A DNA stretch of 64,000 nucleotides from Xanthomonas hyacinthi. GTDB lineage: Bacteria; Pseudomonadota; Gammaproteobacteria; Xanthomonadales; Xanthomonadaceae. Each line of letters starts with the position of its first letter. Position 1 is the stretch's first letter. The stretch covers positions 2,177,001 to 2,241,000 of the forward strand of contig NZ_CP043476.1 of assembly GCF_009769165.1 (NCBI RefSeq), in the 5' to 3' direction. Shown here one piece after another: positions 1 through 9,372 of this stretch. The notes under the pieces were generated by a model. The model was not told the origin of the DNA. It did not search any database and worked only from the letters and a program-made list of their open reading frames with translations. The translations under genes were made by a program, and so were the position numbers.

Positions 1-462
1 CTTGAGCGGACGCAGCAGCCATTGTTCGCCGATGCGCCGGGCACGCGCTTGCTGGAATGCCTTGGCCGCGCACAAACGCAGGTCGTCATCGAACCAGAAC
101 CTGACCCAGGCCTGCAGATATTCGGTGGGGCGGTATTCGCTCCGGGGAGAGAACCAGGCGACCTCGACGTCCATTTCGTTCGCGGTGAACAGCGGCGTAC
201 CGCCGCCACCGCAGAAGCCGACCAACACGCCGGCCTTGGCCAGCTCGCGCATCGCGGCCTGGGTTATCGACGTGCCCGTTCCGAGCAACAGCGTGGTGGT
301 GTTCGCGATCGGGATGTTCCAGTAAAGCGAGCGCTTTCCCGCATCGGTCACATACTCGACGCGCCCGCCGTTGACCAGCACGCGGCAATGCTGGAGATAG
401 TAGAGATTCGCCCGCTTGGAATGCAGGATCGTTTTCAGATCCGAGGCCGCCAGTTCGTCCAT
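1..462 (-). CDS. cas1: CRISPR-associated endonuclease Cas1, subtype I-F (5' part only)
   Basis: Cas1 is the integrase that inserts new spacers into CRISPR arrays, acting as a Cas1-Cas2 complex. The reverse strand is open from an ATG at 460-462 to the window edge, giving 154 codons. The protein starts MDELAASDLKTILHSKRANL and continues through RVEYVTDAGKRSLYWNIPIA, LLGTGTSITQAAMRELAKAG and VGFCGGGGTPLFTANEMDVE. These match the beta-sheet N-terminal domain of I-F Cas1 closely, which is what sets the subtype. In I-F loci cas1 is the first gene, followed by the cas2-3 fusion and csy1 to csy4, so the rest of the system should lie to the left of the window. No frameshift is seen in the visible part. 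The start is the family's usual one. No CRISPR repeats are seen on this side. Confidence 0.93.
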   Translation of the reverse strand, partial: MDELAASDLKTILHSKRANLYYLQHCRVLVNGGRVEYVTDAGKRSLYWNIPIANTTTLLLGTGTSITQAAMRELAKAGVLVGFCGGGGTPLFTANEMDVEVAWFSPRSEYRPTEYLQAWVRFWFDDDLRLCAAKAFQQARARRIGEQWLLRPLK

Positions 463-669
463 GTACGCTCCGTGGGGCCGGCAGCCATTGCCTATGCATC
501 GGATCTGCAGCCCGTTCAGCCTTGGATATTAGACCAAAGTTGCCGCGATCCTGGATTCAGGCGGCGGACAATTTTTTCCCGGCTTAGAACATGGCATTGC
601 AGCAGCTGGCCGAGCGGAGGCTGGTTTGCGATCCGCTCATCCCGGGGCCGGGAGCGGAGCTTGCCGGCC

Positions 670-945
670 TCACCCCTCCGACCACACCGCCAACTCGTAG
701 CTGTCGCGGTCGGCGAAATGGAAGCGGCGGCCGCCGGGGAATTCGAACCGCGGGCGGACGATGCGGCCGCCGCGGTCAGTGTGGCGTGGCCGGGTGCCAG
801 GCGCAGGAAGCGCTGCAGGCGCAGGAAGCGCTGCAGGCGCAGGATGCGTTCCAGGGTCTTGGCGCCGTAGCCGAACGCGTTCTGGCAGCGGCGCCGCAGC
901 GAGCGCTCGCTGATGCCCAGGCCGCGCAGCGCATTCAGATCGCTC
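670..945 (-). pseudogene. Fused relic of an AraC-type regulator and a VOC (glyoxalase-like) protein
   Basis: At about 945-790, reading leftward, the peptide DLNALRGLGISERSLRRRCQ, then NAFGYGAKTLERILRLQRFL, matches the helix-turn-helix part of AraC-family regulators. An 18-bp direct repeat at about 800-840 duplicates LRLQRF in frame. In the next frame, about 782-670, the peptide RGGRIVRPRFEFPGGRRFHF then ADRDSYELAVWSEG and a stop looks like the C-terminus of a VOC-superfamily protein. Neither gene has its other half. The two genes were probably neighbours and a deletion joined them. No function is expected. Confidence 0.6.
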
Positions 946-969
946 TTTGTAGCTGCCGCATATTCTGAT

Positions 970-1420
970 CGTGACTTGCTCAGGTATGGAATTCCTTTAT
1001 CCTTAAGAGAGAAGGTGTAAGAACTCCCACCTTCAACAGCATAATTGAGTGCAGTACCGATTCTCATCGCGCATTCTGTGTGCGGAGCGATATGGAGGTG
1101 GTTCGGCTCAGCAACGGACGAAAGTTCGATGGAAATCCCATTGTATGGCATGGGTTTTCCACCGCTAGAAACTACATTGAAGATGTCCTCCGATAATTGG
1201 CCTTCAGAATTTGCAATTGATACTCTTTAGTCGGGATATCGAAGGGCTGATTGCCTATATTCATCAGATTCAATTCGATTTCGCCAGTTCCCGTGTCCAT
1301 CCGTTGGTTCGATTGATTCGCCGGATAGCGCAGTTCAACGCTCAGTCGTCCGCCGCATAGGAGGAGTTCGCAACGAACGAGCACATGCCAAAATCAATAT
1401 CATCGCCAGCTTGCTCATGG
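970..1420 (-). pseudogene. Frameshifted secreted protein, resembling the propeptide of M35 (deuterolysin/Lys-endopeptidase) metallopeptidases
   Basis: A possible signal peptide (MSKLAMILILAC) begins at about 1419. The reading continues in other frames as LSVELRYPANQSNQRMDTGT and IELNLMNIGNQPFDIPTK. After a frame change near 1225 it runs SEDIFNVVSSGGKPMPYNG and then GGSSYTFSLKDKGIP before breaking off. The order (paired structural stretches, 'GKPMPYNG', a final strand ending in YTF) resembles the N-terminal prodomain of M35 peptidases. No catalytic HExxH domain is present. At least two frameshifts are needed to read it, and it runs straight into the AraC relic. The family assignment is a recollection of motif pattern, not an alignment. 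Confidence 0.4.
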
Positions 1421-1505
1421 CCGAATTTCCTTTATTTGGTTGCGAAGTATTTCGTAGACATTCGCGAGTCGCTCGGCGACGCCATGTGGGGCACCGGTGC
1501 GCCGT

Positions 1506-2474
1506 TCAGCGCTCCGACGGCCCACTCTCGTCGTAGCCGCGCGGGGTGAACAGGTCCGGCTGGATCAGTTCGATGAAGGCGCGCGCCTGCGCCGACAGGT
1601 ACTTGCCCTTGCGCACCACCACGCCGTAGCTGCGCGAAGGGAAATAGTCGCTCAGCGAGCGCGTGACCAGCTTGCCGCGGTCGGCCTCGGTGACGCAGAT
1701 CGAGCTGACGATGGAGATGCCCATGCCCATCGCCACGTACTGCTTGATCACCTCCCAGCCGCCCACCTCCAGTGCCACCGTGTACGGCACCCGCGCCTGC
1801 TGGAACACCAGGTCGACCAGGCGGTAGGTCACCTGGCGCTTGGGCGGCAGGATCAGCGGATACGGCGACAGGTCGTGCAGGGTCAGCTTGGGCTTGTTCG
1901 CCAGCGGGTGCTCGCGCGGGGCGATCAGCAGTTGTTCGAAGCGGTACACCGGCGCGTAGCTGAGGTCGGCCGGCACGTCGAGCATCGAGCCCACCGCCAA
2001 GTCCACCGCATCTTCGCGCAGCAGCTCGGTGCCGTCGGCGCTGATCGCGTTGTGCAGGGTCAGGCGCACGTCCGGGTGGCGGGCGCGGAAGTTCTCCACG
2101 ATCTTCGGCAGCAGATACAGGATGGTGGAGCTGTTGGCAGCGATGTTCAGTTCGCCGGCATCCAGCCCGCGCGCCTTCTCGCGGAAATCGGCTTCCAGCC
2201 GGTCCAGGCTTTCCACCAGCGGCTGCGCCATCTCGTACAGCAGCTGGCCCTCGCGGCTGGGGATCAGGCGGCGCCCGCTGCGCTCCAGCAGCACCACGCC
2301 CAGTTCGCGCTCCAGCGCCTGCAATTGCAGGGTCACCGCCGGCTGGCTGACGAACAGCGCCTCGGCCGCCCGTGAGACCGAACCCAGGCGCACCGTCTGG
2401 CAGAACGCGCGCAGTGGCTTCAGCCGGTCGGATTTGTAAGGAAAACGCGGGGTTGCGGTGCCGCGTGCGGTCAT
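1506..2474 (-). CDS. LysR-family transcriptional regulator divergent from aceB
   Basis: 322 residues, the normal size for LysR regulators. The winged helix-turn-helix lies at about residues 18-80 (LKPLRAFCQTVRLGSVSRAA, ALFVSQPAVTLQLQALEREL). A substrate-binding domain of CysB-like type fills about 105-310, with GGWEVIKQYVAMGMGISIVS matching the effector-domain hinge. The gene is transcribed away from aceB across a 108-bp gap that contains a LysR-type palindrome. Such regulators usually control the divergent gene and themselves, so control of the glyoxylate shunt is the natural inference. The inducer is unknown. A longer frame running leftward to 1432 is a different reading frame and is not used. 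Confidence 0.9.
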   Translation of the reverse strand: MTARGTATPRFPYKSDRLKPLRAFCQTVRLGSVSRAAEALFVSQPAVTLQLQALERELGVVLLERSGRRLIPSREGQLLYEMAQPLVESLDRLEADFREKARGLDAGELNIAANSSTILYLLPKIVENFRARHPDVRLTLHNAISADGTELLREDAVDLAVGSMLDVPADLSYAPVYRFEQLLIAPREHPLANKPKLTLHDLSPYPLILPPKRQVTYRLVDLVFQQARVPYTVALEVGGWEVIKQYVAMGMGISIVSSICVTEADRGKLVTRSLSDYFPSRSYGVVVRKGKYLSAQARAFIELIQPDLFTPRGYDESGPSER

Positions 2475-2486
2475 GGCGTAACAACT

Positions 2487-2501
2487 ATAAGGTCTACTTA
2501 T
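2487..2501. promoter_or_regulatory. LysR-type operator palindrome in the lysR-aceB intergenic region
   Basis: The sequence reads ATAAG-N5-CTTAT, a perfect interrupted palindrome, and the flanking bases give the T-N11-A form typical of LysR sites. It lies 12 bp from the regulator start and about 80 bp from the aceB start. A possible -35 element for aceB (TTGATA, 2510-2515) follows directly, but no convincing -10 box is seen. The AT-rich stretch 2480-2535 stands out from the GC-rich surroundings. Confidence 0.5.
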
Positions 2502-2582
2502 TTAATGCATTGATAAAACTGTATTGTCAAATACTTGTTGCGGCAGCACGGTGAAGGCCCGGAAACATCGAGGAACCCCACC

Positions 2583-4226
<1,644 letters not shown>

Positions 4227-4227
4227 T

Positions 4228-4262
4228 TGGAGCTGGGAGTGGGGAATTGGGAATGGGGAATC
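4228..4262. repeat. Short GGGAAT-type tandem repeat between aceB and aceA
   Basis: The gap between aceB and aceA carries a degenerate run of GGGAGT/GGGAAT/GGGAAT units. Similar runs occur near 27115-27140 and in the long inverted repeat before cydA. These purine-rich runs are common between genes in Xanthomonas. The gap otherwise holds only the aceA ribosome binding site (GAGGAGAA, about 4364-4371). Confidence 0.6.
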
Positions 4263-4378
4263 GTGAGAGCGATGTCCCTGCGTCCGACCTCTTCCGTGCG
4301 GCAAGGCTGCCTTCCACATTTCATCCGACACATCGCTTCACCGTTTCATCGCCGTATCCATTCCGAGGAGAACGCAAG

Positions 4379-5674
4379 ATGAGCACCACGCTGCAGACCG
4401 CCGAACAGATTCAGCACGACTGGGACACCAATCCGCGCTGGGCCGGGATCACCCGCAACTACACCGCCGCCGACGTGGTGCGCCTGCGCGGCACCGTGCA
4501 CGTGGAGCATTCGCTGGCCCGGCTCGGCGCCGAGAAGCTGTGGACCTACCTGCACGAAAAGGACTTCGTCAACGCGCTGGGCGCGCTGACCGGCAATCAG
4601 GCGATGCAGCAGGTCAAGGCCGGGCTCAACGCGATCTACCTGTCCGGCTGGCAGGTCGCCGCCGACGCCAACCTGGCCGGGCAGATGTATCCGGACCAGT
4701 CGCTGTACCCGGCCGATTCGGTGCCGGCGGTGGTCAAGCGCATCAACAACACGCTGCTGCGCGCCGACCAGCTGCACCATGCCGAAGGCAAGGACGAGAT
4801 CGACTTCCTGCAGCCGATCGTGGCCGATGCCGAGGCCGGTTTCGGCGGCGTGCTCAACGCTTTCGAACTGATGAAGGCGATGATCGAGGCCGGCGCCGCC
4901 GGCGTGCACTTCGAGGACCAGCTGGCTTCGGTGAAGAAGTGCGGGCACATGGGCGGCAAGGTGCTGGTGCCGACCCGCGAGGCGATCGAGAAGCTCAACG
5001 CCGCGCGCCTGGCCGCCGACGTGCTGGGTGTGCCGACGCTGCTGGTCGCGCGCACCGACGCCGAGGCCGCCGACCTGGTGACCAGCGACATCGACCCCAA
5101 CGACCGCCCGTTCACCACCGGCGAGCGCACCGTCGAGGGCTTCTTCAAGACCAACAAGGGCCTGGACCAGGCGATCAGCCGCGGCCTGGCCTACGCCCCG
5201 TACGCCGACCTGATCTGGTGCGAGACCGGCAAGCCGGACCTGGCCTTCGCGCGCCAGTTCGCCGAGGCGATCCACGCCAAGTTCCCGGGCAAGCTGCTGG
5301 CCTACAACTGCTCGCCGAGCTTCAACTGGAAGAAGCACCTGGACGATGCGACCATCGCCAGGTTCCAGCAGGAGATCGCCCGCTACGGCTACAAGTTCCA
5401 GTTCATCACCCTGGCCGGCTTCCATGCGCTGAACTACTCGATGTTCAACCTGGCGCACGGCTATGCGCGCCGGCAGATGAGCGCCTTCGTCGAGTTGCAG
5501 GAAGCCGAGTTCGCCGCCGCCGATCGCGGCTTCACCGCGGTCAAGCACCAGCGCGAGGTCGGCACCGGCTATTTCGATGCGGTCGCCCAGGCGATCCAGC
5601 AAGGTCAATCCTCCACCACCGCACTGAAGGGCTCGACGGAAGAAGAGCAGTTCCACGGCGAAAAGGCCGCCTGA
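4379..5674 (+). CDS. aceA: Isocitrate lyase
   Basis: Splits isocitrate into glyoxylate and succinate, the first step of the glyoxylate shunt, which allows growth on acetate and fatty acids. 431 residues, a normal length for the short bacterial form. The family signature with the catalytic cysteine, [14 protein letters not shown], is present, as are [17 protein letters not shown] and the Mg-binding AEAGFGG stretch. The ATG is preceded by GAGGAGAA, 7 bp away. An intrinsic terminator follows 46 bp after the stop, closing the aceB-aceA unit. Confidence 0.97.
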   Translation: MSTTLQTAEQIQHDWDTNPRWAGITRNYTAADVVRLRGTVHVEHSLARLGAEKLWTYLHEKDFVNALGALTGNQAMQQVKAGLNAIYLSGWQVAADANLAGQMYPDQSLYPADSVPAVVKRINNTLLRADQLHHAEGKDEIDFLQPIVADAEAGFGGVLNAFELMKAMIEAGAAGVHFEDQLASVKKCGHMGGKVLVPTREAIEKLNAARLAADVLGVPTLLVARTDAEAADLVTSDIDPNDRPFTTGERTVEGFFKTNKGLDQAISRGLAYAPYADLIWCETGKPDLAFARQFAEAIHAKFPGKLLAYNCSPSFNWKKHLDDATIARFQQEIARYGYKFQFITLAGFHALNYSMFNLAHGYARRQMSAFVELQEAEFAAADRGFTAVKHQREVGTGYFDAVAQAIQQGQSSTTALKGSTEEEQFHGEKAA

Positions 5675-5720
5675 TTTGCAGCCAGGCGTTCATTGCCTGC
5701 CGATCCCCAAAGGGAGAGAA

Positions 5721-5745
5721 CCCGGGTTCGCCCGGGCTTCTTTTT
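5721..5745 (+). terminator. Intrinsic terminator after aceA
   Basis: A 6-bp GC stem CCCGGG-TTCG-CCCGGG with a UUCG tetraloop is followed by CTTCTTTTT. It lies 46 bp downstream of the aceA stop in the same orientation, so it should end the aceBA transcript. Confidence 0.85.
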
Positions 5746-5762
5746 AGATCATTGGCTTTTTG

Positions 5763-6400
5763 AGGGAAGTTGACGCAGGCGTCCCAGTCAATCAGGTATG
5801 CCGGAAGCACGGGTTCAACGAAGCGTCGTACTGCCTGTGGCGCAGCACGTTCGGCGGGCGGTGTGGTCGATGGACTTCGTGTTTGATCGCGCCGCCGATG
5901 GCCGGGTGCCGAAGTGCCTGACCATCGTGGATGACGCGACCAGCGAATGTAGCGTGATCGAGGTGGAACGGGCGATCTCGGGGCAGGGCGTGGCGCAACG
6001 TCTGGCACACAGTCGTGGCCTTCCGAAGGTGATCCGCAGCGACAACGGCAAGGTATTCATCGGCAAGGCAATGGCGATATAGGCGCATGATGCGAAAGTG
6101 GATCCGCGCCTGATCGGGCCGGGCAAGCCGACGAACCAGAATGCCTACGTCGAATCGTTCAATGACCGCTTCCGCGATGAAGGTTTGGACGAGGAAATGA
6201 AATGTTTACCAGATCTGCTGTACGCCCGTGCCGTGATCGAACTCTGGCGGCGCGAGTACAATGAGGAACGAACGACCGCAGAAACGAGTGAATGGATTGA
6301 CGCCTGCGGCCTATGCAAAGCGACTAGCTGCCACAGCAGGTCGAAGAGAAGGTAAAGTAATCTTGGACTCTAAACCTGCCGCTACTGAAAGTGGGAGCGT
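5763..6400 (+). pseudogene. Decayed IS3-family (IS407-like) transposase, orfA and orfB remnants
   Basis: 5763-5855 reads EVDAGVPVNQVCRKHGFNEA then SYCLWRSTFGG, the helix-turn-helix end of an IS3 OrfA. A deletion then joins it to OrfB: VWSMDFVFDRAADGRVPKCL, the catalytic-domain pieces TIVDDAT and PKVIRSDNGKVF, and NQNAYVESFNDRFRDEGLDE with the catalytic Glu. A TAG at 6080-6082 interrupts the frame. A later frameshift near 6265 puts the end (TPAAYAKRLAATAGRREGK) in another frame. Not functional. It lies just downstream of the aceA terminator and marks the start of a region full of mobile-element debris. Confidence 0.85.
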
Positions 6401-6825
6401 CGGCAGGGCGCCAATGAGCGAATGACGCGGCGCGTAGCCCATGCAACGGCCCGGCCGAACAAAGCCAAGGATCTCTCGACGTTGTGCGAAGAGATCGATA
6501 TCAGGTCTGGGCGCTGCTTGATGGGGACTCTGCAGAAGCACGCTCTGATGAGGATGGTTTCAATGGATCCCAGATGGCTAGTCGATGGCCTGATCCAAGA
6601 CCAAAGATACTCGCCGATGTCACTTTTTTTGGGACTAAATTGTTTTTCTGCGCATATTTATCTACAGCAAGCTGGAGCAGAGATGCTCCACCGGTGTTGC
6701 AATTTCCAACCTTGTCAGATGCGTGCGGCGGTAGTCGCTGAAATCTTGGAGTAGATGCCGCCAGGCGATCACGGCGCGCAGTATCAGCTATTGGGGGAAA
6801 GAGCGCGGAGGGGACTCCAGTTCCA
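6401..6825. other. Gap with no recognisable gene
   Basis: About 425 bp between the IS3 remnant and the downstream end of the effector-like gene. Short open frames exist (for example 6484-6741, forward) but none resembles a known protein and none has a good ribosome binding site. GC content falls around 6600-6680, which includes a run of seven T. It is probably decayed mobile-element DNA or the old flank of the transferred gene. Confidence 0.5.
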
Positions 6826-8031
6826 TTACTGGCCTAATAACTCGTCTTGGTAAAGCTGATGGAGGGTAAACTGCTGTTTTACTCCCATTAAGTCGATGCT
6901 GTCTACGTCAGATATTTTCTTGAGACTAACCTTGCGCCCTATGGCTTTTGGAAGGTTCTCAAACGCCCGAAGATCCCGCTCGGCTGCGGCTGGCCTCGCG
7001 ACTCTGTAATCATCGGCTTTCTTCGGCCACATCTCCATCGTTGACAGTGGCAAAAGGCGATATATTGATGAAATCTCGCCATGCAGGGTTAAAGGATCGC
7101 CCGCATCGCCTCTGACTCGACAATATGCATTGTGAAAGTCTTCGCGAGTGGCAAAGGATTGGCCAGCGAGCGCCGAAAGCGCTGCTTTGACAGGCTCCGA
7201 GAAATTTCGCGCATCTTTCCGCCCCGCTTTCCCGATAAGATGACGCAGCAGCTTGTCATCCAAAATAACGGGGCCACGTTTTGGATCACCTCCGACGCCA
7301 TACAAAATTGCACCGCTCTTGCGTCCTCGGTTTGGATCGCCCGCAACTACATAGCCATGCGTGGGAAGCACATACCCGCGCGTGTTCCTGTTGACGTAAT
7401 GAACAGGAACTCTGCGTAACGCCTCAGCCCCGGAAAATTTGAGTGCGTGAAGTACGGTATCAAATGCCTCCCGCTCCTTGCCTTCAGGCAGCGCAGGGAA
7501 TCTGCCTGGATGCCGCGCATCCACAACCCTCCCTTCTTCGTTACATTGGTAGTCGATCGAAGCCATCTTTCCGCCGGAAAAGCGCGCAGCTCGCGTCCAG
7601 CCATCACCTAAATCGAGCGTCGTAGCGTCTGGCTTACCCTTTCCATCAGCCATGAATTCGACGAACGCCCGGACACGAGACTCCGGATTTCGCATGCCCA
7701 AGAGGGATTGGATCTTGTGTCCGATTTTTGCGGCAACTCCCGACGCCTGAGTCCAATCGACACGCTTTTTCTCAGCGTGCAACTTGCTTCGCACCTGCGG
7801 ATCTTCGGCTATCTGCTTGGAGGAAGATATGGACCTTCTACTATCACTTGAGAGAGCGTGTCTCGGCGCTCTACCCAGACCTGCGAGCGTAGAGTGAATA
7901 GCGCTATCGTATCGGCTGGAAGCGCCGACGGTAGCGGAACAAGATGCATGCTGGCCAAGTTCTTCACCAAGATGGTGCGGGACATCCACATTGGCCTTGT
8001 TGTGAAGATTGTGTTCTTTGATAGTGAACAT
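6826..8031 (-). CDS. Orphan protein of unknown function, candidate secreted effector
   Basis: 401 residues with no family I can name. The N-terminal 90 or so residues are polar and rich in Ser, His, Asn and Ala, with no signal peptide (SSDSRRSISSSKQIAEDPQV). This is the composition of many type III effector secretion regions. The rest is a mixed alpha/beta domain with Gly- and Asp-rich stretches (YVVAGDPNRGRKSGAILYGV, GGDPKRGPVILDDKLLRHLI). No membrane segment or coiled coil is seen. Base composition is clearly lower in GC than the surrounding core genes. It sits between a dead IS3 and a MITE-like element plus a dead ISL3, with no operon partner. No plant-inducible promoter box (TTCGC-N15-TTCGC) was found upstream, so secretion is only an inference. 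Confidence 0.55.
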   Translation of the reverse strand: MFTIKEHNLHNKANVDVPHHLGEELGQHASCSATVGASSRYDSAIHSTLAGLGRAPRHALSSDSRRSISSSKQIAEDPQVRSKLHAEKKRVDWTQASGVAAKIGHKIQSLLGMRNPESRVRAFVEFMADGKGKPDATTLDLGDGWTRAARFSGGKMASIDYQCNEEGRVVDARHPGRFPALPEGKEREAFDTVLHALKFSGAEALRRVPVHYVNRNTRGYVLPTHGYVVAGDPNRGRKSGAILYGVGGDPKRGPVILDDKLLRHLIGKAGRKDARNFSEPVKAALSALAGQSFATREDFHNAYCRVRGDAGDPLTLHGEISSIYRLLPLSTMEMWPKKADDYRVARPAAAERDLRAFENLPKAIGRKVSLKKISDVDSIDLMGVKQQFTLHQLYQDELLGQ

Positions 8032-8274
8032 TCGCCAATCCCGGAAAGAGTGAAATTTGTTTCATGACTATCTGGATCTTGCCATGTTACTAAATCCGTC
8101 GATGCAGAGGGATTCTGTCGAGCAGCCTCGCTCCGATTCCGATAGCGATTGTTCAGCGTAGCGTCGCGATCGAGTTGGCCACATGGCGCTGGGCGCGCGA
8201 CAGCCGCGCCACGCGGGGGGTCATTCGCGGGTAAGGCAGGTTTTTGGCGCCGTGACGGTTCTTTTTGATTCTTC

Positions 8275-8561
8275 TCCCACCTAGGGCCTCTGTTAACGCT
8301 ATCGGGCCAGGCCAGGCCACGCCGTGCTTGGGCGCGTAAGCGGCAAGGAAGCGCGAGGGAGCTTATGTCGATAAGCGACCGCGCGATGACGCCGTCGTGT
8401 GCGCGCCCAAGCGCGGCCATTCGGGTTGCCGTGTGCGGCGCCCAGGCGGCCGCGCGTGGCGTGGACAGGCGGCCAGCCTGCCACGGCGCCACGCACCACC
8501 ACCTGAGCGGCGCACACGGCAACGTGGCCTATCCCGATAGCGTTCACGGACCCTAATGGGA
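8275..8561. mobile_element. MITE-like element: imperfect terminal inverted repeats around large hairpins
   Basis: The two ends are inverted copies: the left end (8275-8306) contains GTTAACGCTATCGGG, and the right end (8533-8561) contains its complement with one difference, plus a shared TAGGG block nearer the tip. The similarity continues inward (AGGCCACG). The interior has no gene but forms nested inverted repeats: GCTTGGGCGCG near 8326 pairs with CGCGCCCAAGC near 8402, and TTGCCGTGTGCG near 8428 pairs with CGCACACGGCAA near 8512. This is the layout of a non-autonomous transposable element. No clear target duplication was found. Confidence 0.5.
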
Positions 8562-8620
8562 AAGGCGCACGGCCGACCTTCAGAATTGGCGTTGTCTAGA
8601 TAGCAAAACGGGGATCGGCC

Positions 8621-9140
8621 GTGGCCGCGGTGGATTGTATTGGGCAGTTGAGTAGCTGGGGGGGCATGGTGTCGCGGTTGCGTCTGGCCTGCGCGCACTG
8701 CCGACCGCGTCTGGAGCGCCTGGATTGGCTGGACCGGCATGCCCGCCTCACGCGTTGGCTGGCCGACAATGTGGCGCGGCTGTGCGCGGCGACCACCATC
8801 GTGCATGCCGCGCACTGGTTCGGGCTGGACGGGCAGACGGTGAAGCGGATCGACGTCCAGCACCTGGAGCGGACGCTGGGACCGATTGACCTGAGCGGGG
8901 TGACGGTGCGCGATGGATGAGTACGCGATCCAGAAAGGCCGCCGTCGCGCGACGCTGCTGGTCGAGCCGCAGCGCAAGCGCATGCTGTGGGTGGCCCGAG
9001 GACGTTCCCGGGCCGAGGCGCGCCCGTTCTTCGCGCTGCTGGGACCGCACGGCTGCCACCGTCTGCGTGCCGTGGCGATGGACATAAATGCCGCCTACGA
9101 CTTGGAAGTGAGGCAGCACGGCCCTCCCGGACTTGGGTGA
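8621..9140 (+). pseudogene. Truncated, frameshifted ISL3-family transposase
   Basis: Two overlapping frames together give part of an ISL3 transposase. The first (8621-8920) contains CAHCRPRLERLDWLDRHARL and RWLADNVARLCAATTIVHAA, ending in GPIDLSGVTV. The second (from 8913) continues MDEYAIQKGRRRATLLVEP and HRLRAVAMDINAAYDLEVR, the start of the DDE catalytic core. One frameshift lies near 8917. Both the N-terminal zinc-finger region and the whole C-terminal half are missing. It is inactive. Confidence 0.85.
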
Positions 9141-9372
9141 AGAACTTTTTTTGTCGCGCGGCGGCGCGATTAGCGGCGCCAATGCAGTGTCTACGTGTTG
9201 CGCCAGGCTTGTGCGCCGCATTGTTGCGTGACGGCGGCGGTAGCGATCGATTCCAGGTCTTTTGCGGTCTCTGCTGGATGCGAGATCGGCGGCGACCGCA
9301 CTGTGGGCGCGCTGTTCAGGTGCTATGCTCCGTCCAAGATGGCGGGCCACGCCAGGAGCAGTAGGGGGTTGG

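Noticed and set aside
463..1500. Possible CRISPR array next to cas1
   Set aside because: No 28-bp repeats at regular spacing are seen. The only repeat is a short 18-bp tandem duplication inside the AraC relic.
2535..2582. Upstream TTG start for malate synthase
   Set aside because: It would begin in the promoter region and lacks a ribosome binding site. The ATG at 2583 matches family length.
8032..8280. Plant-inducible promoter box upstream of the effector-like gene
   Set aside because: I looked for TTCGC-N15-TTCGC on the gene's strand and found only a single TTCGC-like word.
7809..8547. Reverse open frames upstream of the effector-like gene
   Set aside because: They run through the inverted-repeat element, are Arg-rich, have no family resemblance and no ribosome binding site.
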